From Balanoglossus misakiensis (taxonomy: Eukaryota > Hemichordata): DNA of 64,000 bases. The translations under genes and the position numbers were made by a program. The notes beneath the pieces were generated by a model. That model was given only the letters and a program-made list of their open reading frames with translations. It had not been told where the DNA came from and did no database searches. How positions within the stretch are numbered: position 1 is the stretch's first letter; each line of letters starts with the position of its first letter. This document shows, in pieces, positions 54,101 to 64,000 of the stretch. The stretch spans positions 3,348,001 to 3,412,000 of the forward strand of contig CM082576.2 of the NCBI GenBank assembly GCA_040954595.2. The letters run 5' to 3'.

Positions 54101-55249
54101 TAGACCGGATCATATTGCACTTTCTATATCTCTGGAAATTTATGTTTTTTATTTAAAAATGCCCCATGGTTAGGGATAAATTGACATTAAGCCAATATTG
54201 CTCGAAAATTTAGGTGTTTTTTTTCAAGTGTCCGCACACGCCACTGTACTTAATACCTATCAGAGATGAAGTATTACTGAGCCATGCTTCCTCCTAGTGA
54301 AATGTACCATACATCATCTACTACCAGATGCATGTGTGCACAAACCCCGTTGCTGTGTACACCAAATGGCCTCGAGATGGCGCTATGACTAACTTTCCAC
54401 TCTACCATGCCAAGGCATGGCTGGGTCCCATCTGCATATTTGTGCTTCATTCTGCACCATTTAAATCAGAGCAGTATCGTTCTCAAGGAATCTTGAGTTT
54501 GTTCATGTGTTCATTTGGGTTTCTCACAACAACCTTTTTCACCTCCAAACCCATTGTTTTCTATGGTAAGATTGGACCTCACATTCACACTCCACAAATA
54601 TTTGTACAAAAGGTGATTGTTGTATGGTTTGAATATTTTTTTAATTTCGGATTCTATGCATTTTATGTAGAAAAGTTTACATGCAAACAGACATTTTCTG
54701 AAGGAACTAACATGACAATGGTGGGAAAAATATTTACTGTTCCTAATGCAGCCATCTTGTTATTTTATCTCATCAATATTGTTATTGAAAAAGTTTGGGA
54801 GAAATAATCTTATTTCAGAAAAAAATTCTAATTCACAGTGTCATGATTGGTAACTGATACTAAAGAGTTACGAGTGAATCATGAGTTTTGTTGGTTCCTC
54901 AGGCGACTAGATCTTGCCCAGTGTAACATAAAGTAACTGTCACTTTGCAATCGTGCAGTACAAAGCCATGAAGAAACCACCAATTACAAAGTCTGACTGT
55001 AGAGGGCGTTGTGTACCACATAAGTTGAACAGCCATAGGAGTTTCATTCACACTTGATGGAAAGATACTATACGCGGAAATCTTGGATTATTGCTCTTAC
55101 AACCATCACTAAATTTTGTATCTCTGTCCGTGGGATATTGTTGTAGCTTGTACCCAGTACATACTGAATCAGAAAAACCCATTTCGTCATCGAGCTTTCT
55201 GTGAGGGTTAGTTTTCCATGAAGTCCCATTTTTTAGACAAATGACATGT
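51132..55249. other. Convergent intergenic region between FAM120B-like copy 2 and TIMM50
   Basis: CpG-poor and AT-rich (3 CpG in 52021-52320), as expected for 3' UTRs and flanks of two converging transcribed genes. It contains a short ACAC-rich tract near 51495-51525 and TACCGGTA at 51361. A plus-strand open frame at 54328-54807 (159 codons) looks membrane-like only because it is T-rich. No gene is supported. Confidence 0.55.
51202..51207 (+). terminator. Candidate polyadenylation signal (ATTAAA) of FAM120B-like copy 2
   Basis: ATTAAA lies 71 bases after the stop codon. A canonical AATAAA at 52288-52293 is an alternative, longer 3' end. Only a transcript would decide between them. Confidence 0.35.
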
Positions 55250-57341
55250 CTATCTGTTCCCGCCAAATAGTCCTTTCGTAAATCCTCCACTCAATGGAGT
55301 CTGTGGCTTCTGGATTTCTGACTGTCTTTGAGAATACTCCTCCTGTACAGAAATAAGAACACATAGTAAAATGAGATATGTGCATGTATGTACCGGTATG
55401 TTACACTAGGAGAGATCAAAATACATGTATTAGCTCACATTTCTCTGCTCTCATAGTTAACACCTCATCTGTTAGGGTTTATCAGATACGTACGCATATA
55501 CAACTATGTATGCAGGTATTTAGCCACTCACCTGTAATCTGGCCTGGTTTCTCTTGAAAGCTTCCACTGGGTCATCTTCAAGTCTGTAATGTTCCAGCAC
55601 TGTCCTCACATCCTCCACTCCGGACGTAGCAATGGCTGAAGTTTTTATGCAAAAACACAGACAAAATTTTCAGTTGAAGAGTAAAATTACCACGGCAGGT
55701 TATGTCCATTTTTTCACAAATCTCACCTGCAAACCCTAGTAGAAATGTCAACTGAAATTTGTAGATGTTACACTTCAAATCTACGCAACAATTTTTCGTG
55801 ACCATCCACAGACTGCAATAAACCTGCCCGTGGTACTTACTTCGTAAGAAGACAGCTAGATCAAAGAGTGCTCGGTCATCGTCATTGCCTTCCCAGGGTT
55901 TCAATCCTACTGCGTTGTTTGGGTGGAGTTGGAACGACTTCTTGTTGCAGTCGACGATGATTATTTTGGCAAGCTCTCGGTTGAGGCTGGACAAGTCCTG
56001 CAAAATGAAAACAAAAAAAAACCCAGATGATTCATGATCTATGATCACTTCTGGATCAAGTATCTGAACGGTGACCTGTTATGTGACCTCCCCTTTTTCA
56101 GAAATCATTTTGATGCTGACCTTGACATGATGACCGTCCATATACTTTGTGGCATCTCTGAAAAGTCTGTATGTGATGTAACCATTGGGATCTAACTTGT
56201 CCACCAGTGGGTAGCCACTCTGTAAAACAATGCAGAGACAATTCGGGGATGGATTGAGTCATTCAGAACAAATACAGAATAATTGCAAAAAACATCTTCA
56301 TTGTACTTGTTGAACTTTATTTTCTTCCTGGAAATTTTTAACTTGAATTTTTCCTGTGTTCGAACCCAACTTACCAAGCTCTGTTCTTCTGTATAGAGTA
56401 CAACTTCAAACAGTGGTGGTCCTACTTGGGAGAGAAAGAAGTCGACGCCTGGTCTCTTCTTGAACCGCCAGCCTGTGCCATACTGCAAGGACAACAAACA
56501 GAGCATCTCTGAGAAATGTGTATATCTTCAGTTCAAACTTTCTACAGAATTACATAAAATGAAAACCCAATATTTTCATCGGTTTTCAACAGTTCAGCAT
56601 CAATAATGCCTAGAAACAGTGAACAGAACTCACCGTCCATTCCGGATGTACTAACACATTTTTCATTTCTAAGACTAATGTGTACGGTGGTTGGTAGAAA
56701 GGTGGTTTCACGGGGTCTGGCAGTAACTTTTCCGCTGTCGGCTCAATTATCATCTGTGGGGGAAAAAATCAGGTTGCTATTGTTCAGATTCCCAATGAAA
56801 CAATCAAACTCTGAGACCTTCAACAGGGTTTCTTAGCTTGGAAAATATCTTGTTCAGTCTCTCTGACATTTACCATACAAAATATGTCTTTGTGGTCTAA
56901 CATGAACCTGAAAATTTCACTTTGTTAGGATTATACTCACAGTTCTGTAATTACGACACCATTTGATTGTTCTCTGGAGGTACGCCAAAGCAACAAACTT
57001 ATCATCAAATTCATCTGCTATCTGAAAGAAGGCAAACCATACACAATCACAAGTTGATCAGAAATGTTCACGTTTGTAAATGAAAGTGCACGTTTATGTA
57101 TTAAACTAAGCCTTTGTCATAATAGTTCCCAGGCAGATAATTCCTCACATTAATGCAGAGTGTACCTGACTATGCAATAACGACTATGTGAGATCACTGC
57201 TTAGACGGAACAAAAACATCCTCCAGATCCATAAAGTGTTAAATTTCTTACCCGGTTTCCCAGTTCGTCTGTTGGTGGTTCACCTGTTAATAAGAAAATA
57301 AAGACAATACAATTTATTTATTTATTTATTTATGTTATAAC

Positions 57342-57396
<55 letters not shown>

Positions 57397-57947
57397 GATC
57401 TGGAAAAAGGGGAGAACCATTTGATTTCGGGGGGGGGTGGAGGATTTAATGGGAAAAATGTTAGCAGATGTTCATAATTATGTACAGGTGTGTGTGTACA
57501 ACTGACAACTGTCCTGCAAACATTCTGGCCATGCAACTTTGCATCATCACATCACTAAATCATCTCACCGAACTCAATGACAGCTACGACAGCGGCAAGG
57601 CCAAGGGACCCAAATGTTATGATAAAAGCCCACTTCTGTGCTTTTGCAAAGCCAGTTTTTCCTTTCTTTTTCTTTTCCTCTTCTTCTTTCTGTTTCTCCT
57701 TTAGTTTTTCTTCGGCCTCTTTCATCATCGAGCCCAAAGGCTGATAGCTGTGCCCCGTCGTGTTAGCTGTTGCGCCATCGCCCTGAGACGAGGAATACAA
57801 TCGCGAATGAAGGCTCGGGCCATTTATAGCAATGAAGTTCACAGAGCTAGGAAATGTAACACATGGCCTGAGCGCGGCCGAACTTCGCTGCAGTACGCGA
57901 AAATAATTTGCACATGGCCCAGGTAACATTCTCCTGATCGCTGCCAT
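55250..57947 (-). CDS. TIMM50: TIMM50, TIM23-complex import receptor subunit, 390 aa
   Basis: Nine minus-strand coding exons: 57947-57569, 57283-57252, 57021-56941, 56753-56634, 56482-56375, 56219-56121, 55997-55841, 55635-55532 and 55342-55250. All are in frame with GT-AG borders. TIMM50 is the inner-membrane receptor that takes presequence proteins from the TOM complex into the TIM23 channel. The N-terminus ([10 protein letters not shown]...) is basic and lacks acid, fitting a mitochondrial targeting signal. A charged Lys/Glu segment covers about 76-98, one membrane helix about 107-126, and the FCP1/NIF-like domain about 165-345. Visible family motifs are [53 protein letters not shown] and LEDDP. 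The phosphatase DxDx(T/V) motif is degenerate ([10 protein letters not shown]), as in other animals. Human TIMM50 is 353 aa, so the length fits. The start codon sits in CCAATATGGCAGC, close to the TISU short-leader initiator. Identification is firm. Confidence 0.96.
57312..57399. repeat. (TTTA)n and (GAT)n microsatellites in TIMM50 intron 1
   Basis: TTTA units at about 57312-57333 are followed by GAT repeats at 57342-57399 with one GGT interruption. They immediately precede a foldback-element end at 57405. Confidence 0.9.
57405..57475. mobile_element. MITE-like foldback element, solo end (copy C)
   Basis: AAGGGGAGAACCATTTGATT followed by a G-run, GGTGGAGGATTT and TTAGCAGATG matches the left end and nearby interior of copies A and B. 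No opposite inverted end is visible in the intron, so this is a truncated or decayed copy in TIMM50 intron 1. Confidence 0.5.
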
Positions 57948-58534
57948 ATTGGACTATACCATTTAACACAGCAGGTGTTAGAAATACGTAGCATAGAAGC
58001 GTACAGAATTACATGGCTGGAAATTGCTTAGCTTGTACTTCCCATCTTTAAGCAATCACGTACTTTGTTGTCAAATCTCGGAATGAACGGAAATAAAGTA
58101 CTGCTGGGACACTTGCAGTTCTCCCGACGATGTACCAGTATATTTCTGCAATGGTTTTGTCCGTATCGTACAAATTGAACATTGAAGGGCGCCCTCACTA
58201 CATGCACTACGTTATAATATCCTGTGTTAAAAGTTAACGTTTTTTTAACAGTCCTGTTCAAATAGCAGTTAGAATTTGAATTTGCCGTAAAATGTTTTCT
58301 GCATTGATAAGTCAATAGGAATGTGGTGGTGATCACGTTATCATGGACATAGCCTAATTGTTAAAACTTAAAAAGTTACATAAAATGCAGCCCACAGGGG
58401 TTCAAGATTAATTCAACATCACAGACCACAGTGGTTGGTATCAAGTTTCATGTAGTTTATTTCATAAAAAAGGTGGATTACTGCAAGAGCAGTTGTCACT
58501 TCAGCACTGCCCTAAGTGTCTGCATGTTTCTTCG
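57948..58534. other. Short intergenic region between TIMM50 and the RDH gene
   Basis: It holds the TIMM50 upstream sequence, with CpG clustered over the TIMM50 first exon near 57870-57900, and the 3' end of the retinol dehydrogenase gene. No TATA box or open frame with recognised similarity. TTTATT at 58456-58461 is the likely minus-strand polyadenylation signal of the RDH gene. Confidence 0.5.
58456..58461 (-). terminator. Candidate polyadenylation signal (AATAAA) of RDH copy 1
   Basis: AATAAA on the minus strand, 74 bases after the stop codon at 58535, an ordinary distance for a short 3' UTR. Confidence 0.5.
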
Positions 58535-61176
58535 CTACTCAAGCCCGACCATTTCAGCACTCACTTCCCAAAGTTTCTTGGCGACGCCATCATCTCTTGC
58601 CTTGGCTGATGGCGTTTTTGGAGAACAGTCACTGAAAACGAAAATCAACACAAGTGATTTGAAACATAATTAAATACCACATAAATGTAGAAATACATCA
58701 AACTTCTTGAAGGTCAATATGGCATAGTTTTTTTGACATAAACCATAACAGTCAATACTCAAAGCGGCAGTATATACCGGTATACAGCAGTTATCTTAAT
58801 TTCTACACCTTCTGTTCCTCCACCACCAACATAATATTCACCCCTTCACCACCATGGTTCTCAATGGTAAGGGTGGACCTCTATACTGGGAAATGGGGGT
58901 GAAAGGGTATAAGGATCATGGTGTGCACACTTAAGGTACTCAGCAGTTGTGACAGAGATTTTGTTCAACACTAGATGGTTTACCTGAAGTAGAGTCCAGA
59001 CACTTTCTCCAGTTCTTTAGCTACGGCACAGTGGATGCTGGTCTGGGCCCCGTCTTTAGGGGTTTTGATAAACAACTTAATAATAGGGTAAAACACAGTA
59101 TTCATGACCAATAACAGAGGTGCTGGGAGGTGCCTACTCAGTTCTGTGTCCACCGCTCCTGGATGTAAGGAATTGGCTGTCACGCCAGTGCCTGCAATCA
59201 AATTGTGTTTTAGACAGTCACACAAACTTTTGGGGGTTTATTAAACTCCCATACAACATTAGCAATGTATCACTACTTTTGCACACATTACACTCTGATA
59301 GTTCATTTTCATGACACTGCATCAGGGCTCCATGAATGTTTTTCCTATGGCACGTGGAAAATCATTGCTACTGTGCAGGAGATGAGCATACTGAAAATCA
59401 CAAACCTTCCAACTTTTTGCTCAGTTCACGGCTGAAGAGAATATTGGCCAGTTTGCTCTGAGCATATGCAGGTATATAGCCATAGTGTTTCTCACTGTTG
59501 AGGTCATCAAAGGCTATCTTGCCAGTCATGTGGCCAATTGAGGACACAGTGACAATCCTGCTTGGAGCCGATTTCTTCAGCAGATCAAGTAACAGGTTTG
59601 TGAGCAGAAAGTGACCTGAGAGGGACAGAAAGCATGTTGGTGGTGAATATTCTTGCTTGTCTGCATCAACCTGCATAATTACTGGTACATAATGTTCATC
59701 GTTAAAAGTGATTCCTTGTGCTTATACAGAACAGAATTGGTTTCCTCGGGTACAGGTACGGGTAACCCCATGCATACGCCATCTCAAATCCATCCTTCAT
59801 CTTACCTAGGTGATTGACCCCAAACTGCATCTCAAACCCATCCAGTGTCTTTGTGTAGGGGCAGAACATGACACCAGCATTATTCAATAGAATATCAAGT
59901 CTAGGTTCCTCTGCAATCAAAATAGTACAATCATCGAATTATTACTAGGTTACCGGTATCCATCTCAATAGAACAGAAACCGAACATATGTGAGGCTATA
60001 AATAATTTTTGTCAGCTACAACCTCTGTTAATCTCTGCAGCAAATTCTCTCACAGATGCCAATGATGCCAGATCCAATTTCTTCACAAATATATTTGCAT
60101 TGCCGGTGTCTTCTTTAATCTCATTGGCTGCCTTGCCTGCTTTCCCAAGGTCCCTGCAGGCAAGTATGACACGAGCACCTGTGGAAGGCAGACTGACACC
60201 ATTATGGCACAGATACTTAAATATAGACACTAATAACGTGTAAGAAGGTATTGTGGCCACTCGTTCAACAAATATCTGCTCTGTCTTTCCTTGGCTCTTG
60301 CATCTGAAATGATTTTGTAGTTATTACTTGCAAGGTTTCCAAAATCCAAAATAAAATTAAAATGCCCTAGCTTTCTTTTGTGTACACCCTGCCAGTACCT
60401 CTTGCTGCTAGATCCTTGGCTGTTTCTTTGCCAATTCCTGTATTGGCACCAGTGATGATTGCGGTCTTCCCATCAAGCCTTGCTTTACTGGTACATACAC
60501 CGCCTTTGAAAAATTTCCTGTCAAATTATAAAATGCAAACTTCTTTTGACAACACATCAATCCTTTGATTCAATAAAAGTACAACCCAATTATATTTTTA
60601 TAGGGTGTCATGAAAAAACTCCAGTATTTGATAAACTACATTTAAGGAGAAAACCATTTGATTTCTGGGGGTGGATGGAGGATTTTTGGAGAACAAATAT
60701 TTGTTGGTTGAAGGTCAACCATGGTCTGGAGGGGAAAACAATTCTTCTGCAATTCTTTTGCTTGACTGGCAATCGAAAAGACAAAAATGCTGTAAAAGTG
60801 CTGAAAAAAATGCCGTAGAAACACAGCTGTTCCGTTGGGGGGGGGGATATGCTAATTATGTCCGCGAGGTAATTAGCATACCCCCCACGGAAAAGCTGAC
60901 ATACCCAGATCCTCCGCCCCACCCCGAAATCAAATGGTTCTCCCCTTACAACAAAGTGCACAAACTGCGTACAACAGGTACGATCAGGTACAGGGTACGA
61001 TGTTCACGTTTTATGACGTAGACACCGGCCCGGCCCGTGGCTGCCATATCAGTTGGCATGAGTCTCGCGCCCGCCTCCCCTAGTAGAGCAGACGAATATT
61101 CTTTCTACGGTAGACCTTACCTGATGCAATACAATGCCAGCAAAATAAACAACCCACTTCCTATGTACACAAGCAT
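58535..61176 (-). CDS. RDH12-like: RDH11/RDH12-type retinol dehydrogenase (SDR), complete, 316 aa
   Basis: Seven minus-strand exons: 61176-61121, 60517-60399, 60178-60023, 59910-59806, 59615-59406, 59191-58984 and 58631-58535. All are in frame with GT-AG borders. The family consists of NADPH-dependent short-chain dehydrogenases that reduce or oxidise retinoids and other lipid aldehydes at the ER membrane. The hydrophobic N-terminus ([17 protein letters not shown]) is the membrane anchor, followed by RKFFKGGVC. The cofactor motif TGANTGIG lies at 41-48 and ARVILACRD selects NADP. NNAG is at 120-123, catalytic Ser171, Tyr196 and Lys200 (YAQSK), and HPG follows. The C-terminus has GLYFSDC and KKLWEVS. 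The 316-aa length equals human RDH12. Exons 3 to 5 have the same lengths as those of the downstream-strand neighbour. Substrate (retinal or another aldehyde) is not determined. The RDH11/12/13/14 subgroup call rests on overall similarity. Confidence 0.94.
58863..58890 (+). repeat. Dispersed short motif, copy 3 of 3
   Basis: Twenty-four of 28 bases match 48629-48656; the core is TGGACCTCTATAC. It lies in the last intron of the RDH gene. Confidence 0.4.
60643..60948. mobile_element. MITE-like foldback element, copy B, with nested palindrome
   Basis: About 306 bp in intron 1 of the RDH gene. The left end AGAAAACCATTTGATTTC and the right end, in reverse AGAACCATTTGATTTC, are inverted. Interior GGAGGGGAAAAC and TTCTTCTG match copy A. 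It is longer than copy A mainly because it carries a separate inverted repeat at 60825-60900. There is no coding capacity; open frames across it are spurious. Confidence 0.65.
60825..60900. repeat. Nested snap-back inverted repeat inside copy B
   Basis: Arms of roughly 35 bases pair: CAGCT.TTCCGT, a G-run, then TATGCTAATTA on the left; TAATTAGCATA, a C-run, ACGGAA.AGCTG on the right. The loop is only about 12 bases. This looks like a small foldback element inserted into, or native to, the larger one. Confidence 0.6.
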
Positions 61177-62140
61177 TTCGACAAAATGTGAATTTTCGAT
61201 CTTAGTGTATGAGATCTTGGGTGGCCACACGCCTTCACTATACTGTGTGCGCTGTCAATGCCCTAATCAATGTCCAGGTTCATAGCTAGCTAGGGAGAAA
61301 CCATTTTATTTTCAGGAGTGGAAGTGTAGCGAAATGTCAAGCGAAATGGCCGGTCATTTAGCACTCAAATGCTACATTGTATAGGCTAAATGTTACAATG
61401 TAACATAATGGACGTTTTCAGCTACATGGAAATGGCATTCGAAAAAAATGTGACTGTTTATATCAAATTTGTAATTCATTAAAAAGAAAAGAAAATTTAA
61501 TATCGAAATGTTTTCAAGTTCGAAGAACCTGTCTTTGACATCGTCACTTCAATATTAGAAATAAAATGTCAGAGAACAGCAGAATTATGGTATTTTAACT
61601 TAGTTTTTATTCATGGTATTAAAAGTGAAATGTAAGTGATGTGACGTGCATGCTAGCGCAAGTGTGTTATAGGCGCCAATGATTTTCCCCTTTACATTTA
61701 ATACATAGAATACATGTACATATCAAGGCATTTATAGGACCCATTTTATATGACCACATGATATGTGTGCATCACATCAGCGTGATATTCGTAAAAATTT
61801 CCCTCTGTTTAATTTCATTCATCATGATCTCAAAAAGTAGTAAATGTAACAAAACATTAAAAAGCTCTCCACTGTCTTGGTGATCATAGAATTGGCATTT
61901 AAAATTCTTCAAAGGCAGATTGAATTTACAGTCATATCCTTGATGGCGTGACATTCATACAACGACAGACGACAAAATCATTCCAGACTTTTCTTGATTG
62001 ACTTGAAAATTCTTAATTTCTAAAAGTATTGTGTACTTTTCTCAATCATTCAATGTACAATTGTGAAATTGAAGACCCAGCAACATATCCTCATCATGAG
62101 ACCAGTTCGAAAGATGGTACTCCATGATTGGAGTGGTGCA
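61177..62140. other. Intergenic region between the two RDH genes
   Basis: The upstream sequence of RDH copy 1 lies here, with a locally CpG-rich patch just inside the gene at 60990-61090. It also contains the solo foldback end and AT-rich 3' flank of RDH copy 2 (possible minus-strand AATAAA at 61606-61611). I see no further gene. Confidence 0.5.
61290..61322. mobile_element. MITE-like foldback element, solo end (copy D)
   Basis: TAGGGAGAAACCATTTTATT followed by TTCAGGAGTGG resembles the family end. No opposite end is visible nearby. It is a weak, diverged fragment upstream of the RDH gene. Confidence 0.35.
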
Positions 62141-63875
62141 TCATTCTTCCATTCCAACCAATTTTGCGCTCAGTTTCCAGAGTTTCTTGGCAGTTTCGTC
62201 ATCCTTCGCTTGAGGTGCCGGTTCTTTTGGTGCGCAGTCACTGCAACATAATTGAAAACAAAAATTAGAATCAATGAGGCTACACTTCTATTAGTATTAC
62301 TCTTCTTCTACACTCTGGCTATTAGTTTTTTTTTTTTTTTACCTGAAGTACACTCCAGTCACGTCTCTGAGATCCTCTTCCACAGCCAAATGAATGGAAG
62401 TCTGGGCTCCGTCCACTGGGTTCTTCAGATAGATAAGTGATACCGGAGCCATGGCATATATGAAGAGGAGGAGCAGTTTGTTGAAATGTCGACCCAGCTC
62501 TGTCTTCACAACTCCCGGGTGCAATGAATTTGCCGTGACCCCTGTGCCTGTGATAAAAGAATTTTGGTACAAATTTTGATGGATGACAAATTACTGTATA
62601 CATGCAAAATGAGGTGTGGGGTTGATTGATGTTTCACTAAAAAAACCCCACCTGGGGTCATCCCATGATGCTTTGTTGCTAGTGCATTGTGTATGCAATA
62701 AAGCCATTCGTTTGGAATTTTTAAGTAAACAAACATGTACTAGTTATCTATTGGAGTATATCACAAAACAATCAATCTATGATTGACAGATAATCTAGTA
62801 CTTTATCGGAGCATATCACTAATCAATTAATATATGAATGACAGATACTTGAAATGCACATGTATGTCTTTAGGAACATGTTCTTCTTGCCATGCTATTC
62901 AGCAATACCATGGTCACATTATAAAACATCTCATAACCAGCTATGACAGCCATCACTTGGATTAATATAAGTTCTTGGAATCATAACAAAAGTCAACTGA
63001 TGATACATTACCTTCTAATTTTCTGCTCAACTCTCTTGTAAACATCACATTAGCAAGTTTGCTCTGTGAATATGCAGCCATTTTGCCATAGCTCCTTTCA
63101 CTGTTGATGTCATCAAGGTTTATTTTCCCTCTTTTGTGTGCCCCTGAAGACACGTTGATTATTCTGCTCGGCGAAGACTTCTTCAGCAGGTCCAGCAACA
63201 AATTGGTCAACAGGAAGTGACCTTGGTGGTGGAAAAATAATTTATGCATGACAAAAATAAGCGCAAACCTAGTGTAAGAAAGCGTGTGAGAAATTATCTG
63301 ACAAGATGTCTAGGGATAGCTGTTATCAACATGAAAATGACAAAGTCCAAACTGAATCTTAATCATTTATTATTTAATCACTTTAATACCTAGGTAGCAA
63401 AAACCTATGTAGGTGATTGATTTGCCCCCCCCCCCTCCCAAGTCTCAAATCCACCCTGCGCCTTACCTAGGTGATTCACCCCAAACTGCATCTCAAATCC
63501 ATCCTGTGTCTTCATGTAAGGGCAACACATCACCCCAGCGTTGTTTATGAGGATGTCAAGTCTTGATTCCTCTGTAGCAGAAAAAACAAAAACATTTTCA
63601 GACCAAAACGTCAATCAGTGTGTGTGCAGGGGGTGCCACTGTATGCATAATGTCTGTGAACTACTTGACAATGCATATGTGCAATGAAAAATTGTCCACT
63701 ATAAATGTGAGAGGGGCACCTTTCAGTATCTCCTCAGCAAAGGTCCTTATTGATTGCAGTGACGCGAGATCCAGTTTCTTGGTGAGAACATTTTCATTCT
63801 TTGAACTCTGTTTGACCTCTTCCATAGCGTTCTGTGCTTTTTCCATGTCTCGACAAGCCATTATTACCCTGGCAC
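62141..63875 (-). CDS. RDH12-like: RDH11/RDH12-type retinol dehydrogenase, tandem copy 2, 5' end outside window
   Basis: The last five coding exons are visible on the minus strand: 63875-63720, 63571-63467, 63221-63012, 62547-62343 and 62240-62141. They give 257 residues plus stop. The missing part, about 59 residues, should hold the membrane anchor and TGxxxGxG cofactor motif on exons beyond 64000. Visible motifs are [23 protein letters not shown], catalytic YSQSK, SLHPGVV, GAQTSIH and VYFSDC. Exon lengths 156, 105 and 210 equal those of copy 1, and the next is one codon shorter (205 versus 208). This shows a tandem duplication with preserved intron positions. The acceptor before the 210-base exon is AAG rather than CAG, which is acceptable. 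It is partial because of the window edge, with no sign of decay. Confidence 0.92.
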
Positions 63876-64000
63876 CTGAATACAGAGTGGAAGGAATCAT
63901 AAATACCTGGGGGTACATCTAAGTATGACCAAGTTCACATTCCTAGGACCCTGCAAACCTAATATCAAAGCACTAGCATGAGAAGTTTCTGACGAATATA

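Noticed and set aside
54328-54807. Plus-strand open frame of 159 codons that looks like a multi-pass membrane protein
   Set aside because: It lies in T-rich 3' flank. Phe, Ile and Val follow from base composition, no family is recognisable, and a frame of this length is about what chance gives in 64 kb.
56360-56372. GTTCGAACCC in a TIMM50 intron, similar to a tRNA B box
   Set aside because: No A box, acceptor stem or cloverleaf can be built around it on either strand. No other tRNA-like sequence was found in the window.
60608-61021. Frames of about 117 codons on both strands
   Set aside because: They read through the foldback element copy B and the adjacent RDH upstream sequence; there is no conserved protein.

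Overview
This is nuclear DNA from an animal. It has GT-AG spliced genes with metazoan domain content, long microsatellites, foldback (MITE-like) elements, and CpG that is depleted over gene bodies but abundant elsewhere. That methylation-type mosaic, and the frequent palindromes TACATGTA and TACCGGTA, suggest an invertebrate, probably aquatic and possibly a lophotrochozoan such as a mollusc or brachiopod. The species cannot be fixed from this window.

Layout. Positions 1-28600 are a CpG-rich stretch in which I found no convincing coding exon. It holds microsatellites, a small degenerate tandem repeat, several AT-rich blocks that look like conserved non-coding elements, and three perfect copies of the E-box palindrome GTCACGTGAC. 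From about 28.6 to 30.9 kb come a CpG-rich segment, a 129-bp GT tract, a candidate untranslated exon and an ETS-type promoter site. Then follow two tandem plus-strand paralogs of FAM120B (constitutive coactivator of PPAR-gamma). Copy 1 has coding exons between 30883 and 38675 (631 aa). Copy 2 lies between 46230 and 51131 (1020 aa) and carries a large Gln/His-rich insert. They are separated by a partly CpG-rich intergenic region. The other three genes are on the minus strand. TIMM50, the mitochondrial import receptor subunit, has nine exons (57947 to 55250, 390 aa). A complete RDH11/12-type retinol dehydrogenase has seven exons (61176 to 58535, 316 aa). A second, tandem RDH paralog has its last five coding exons here (63875 to 62141) and continues beyond the right edge.

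The genes do not form an operon. They are two local tandem duplications flanking a housekeeping mitochondrial gene. The most interesting system is the FAM120B-like pair. Both copies keep an acidic residue at all seven positions of the FEN1/XPG two-metal site. They also share an identical 14-bp promoter element at almost the same distance from the start codon, yet they differ in one N-terminal intron and in the low-complexity insert. A small family of foldback elements is scattered through introns and flanks of the right half. All exon borders were read by hand from splice consensus, frame continuity and paralog alignment.
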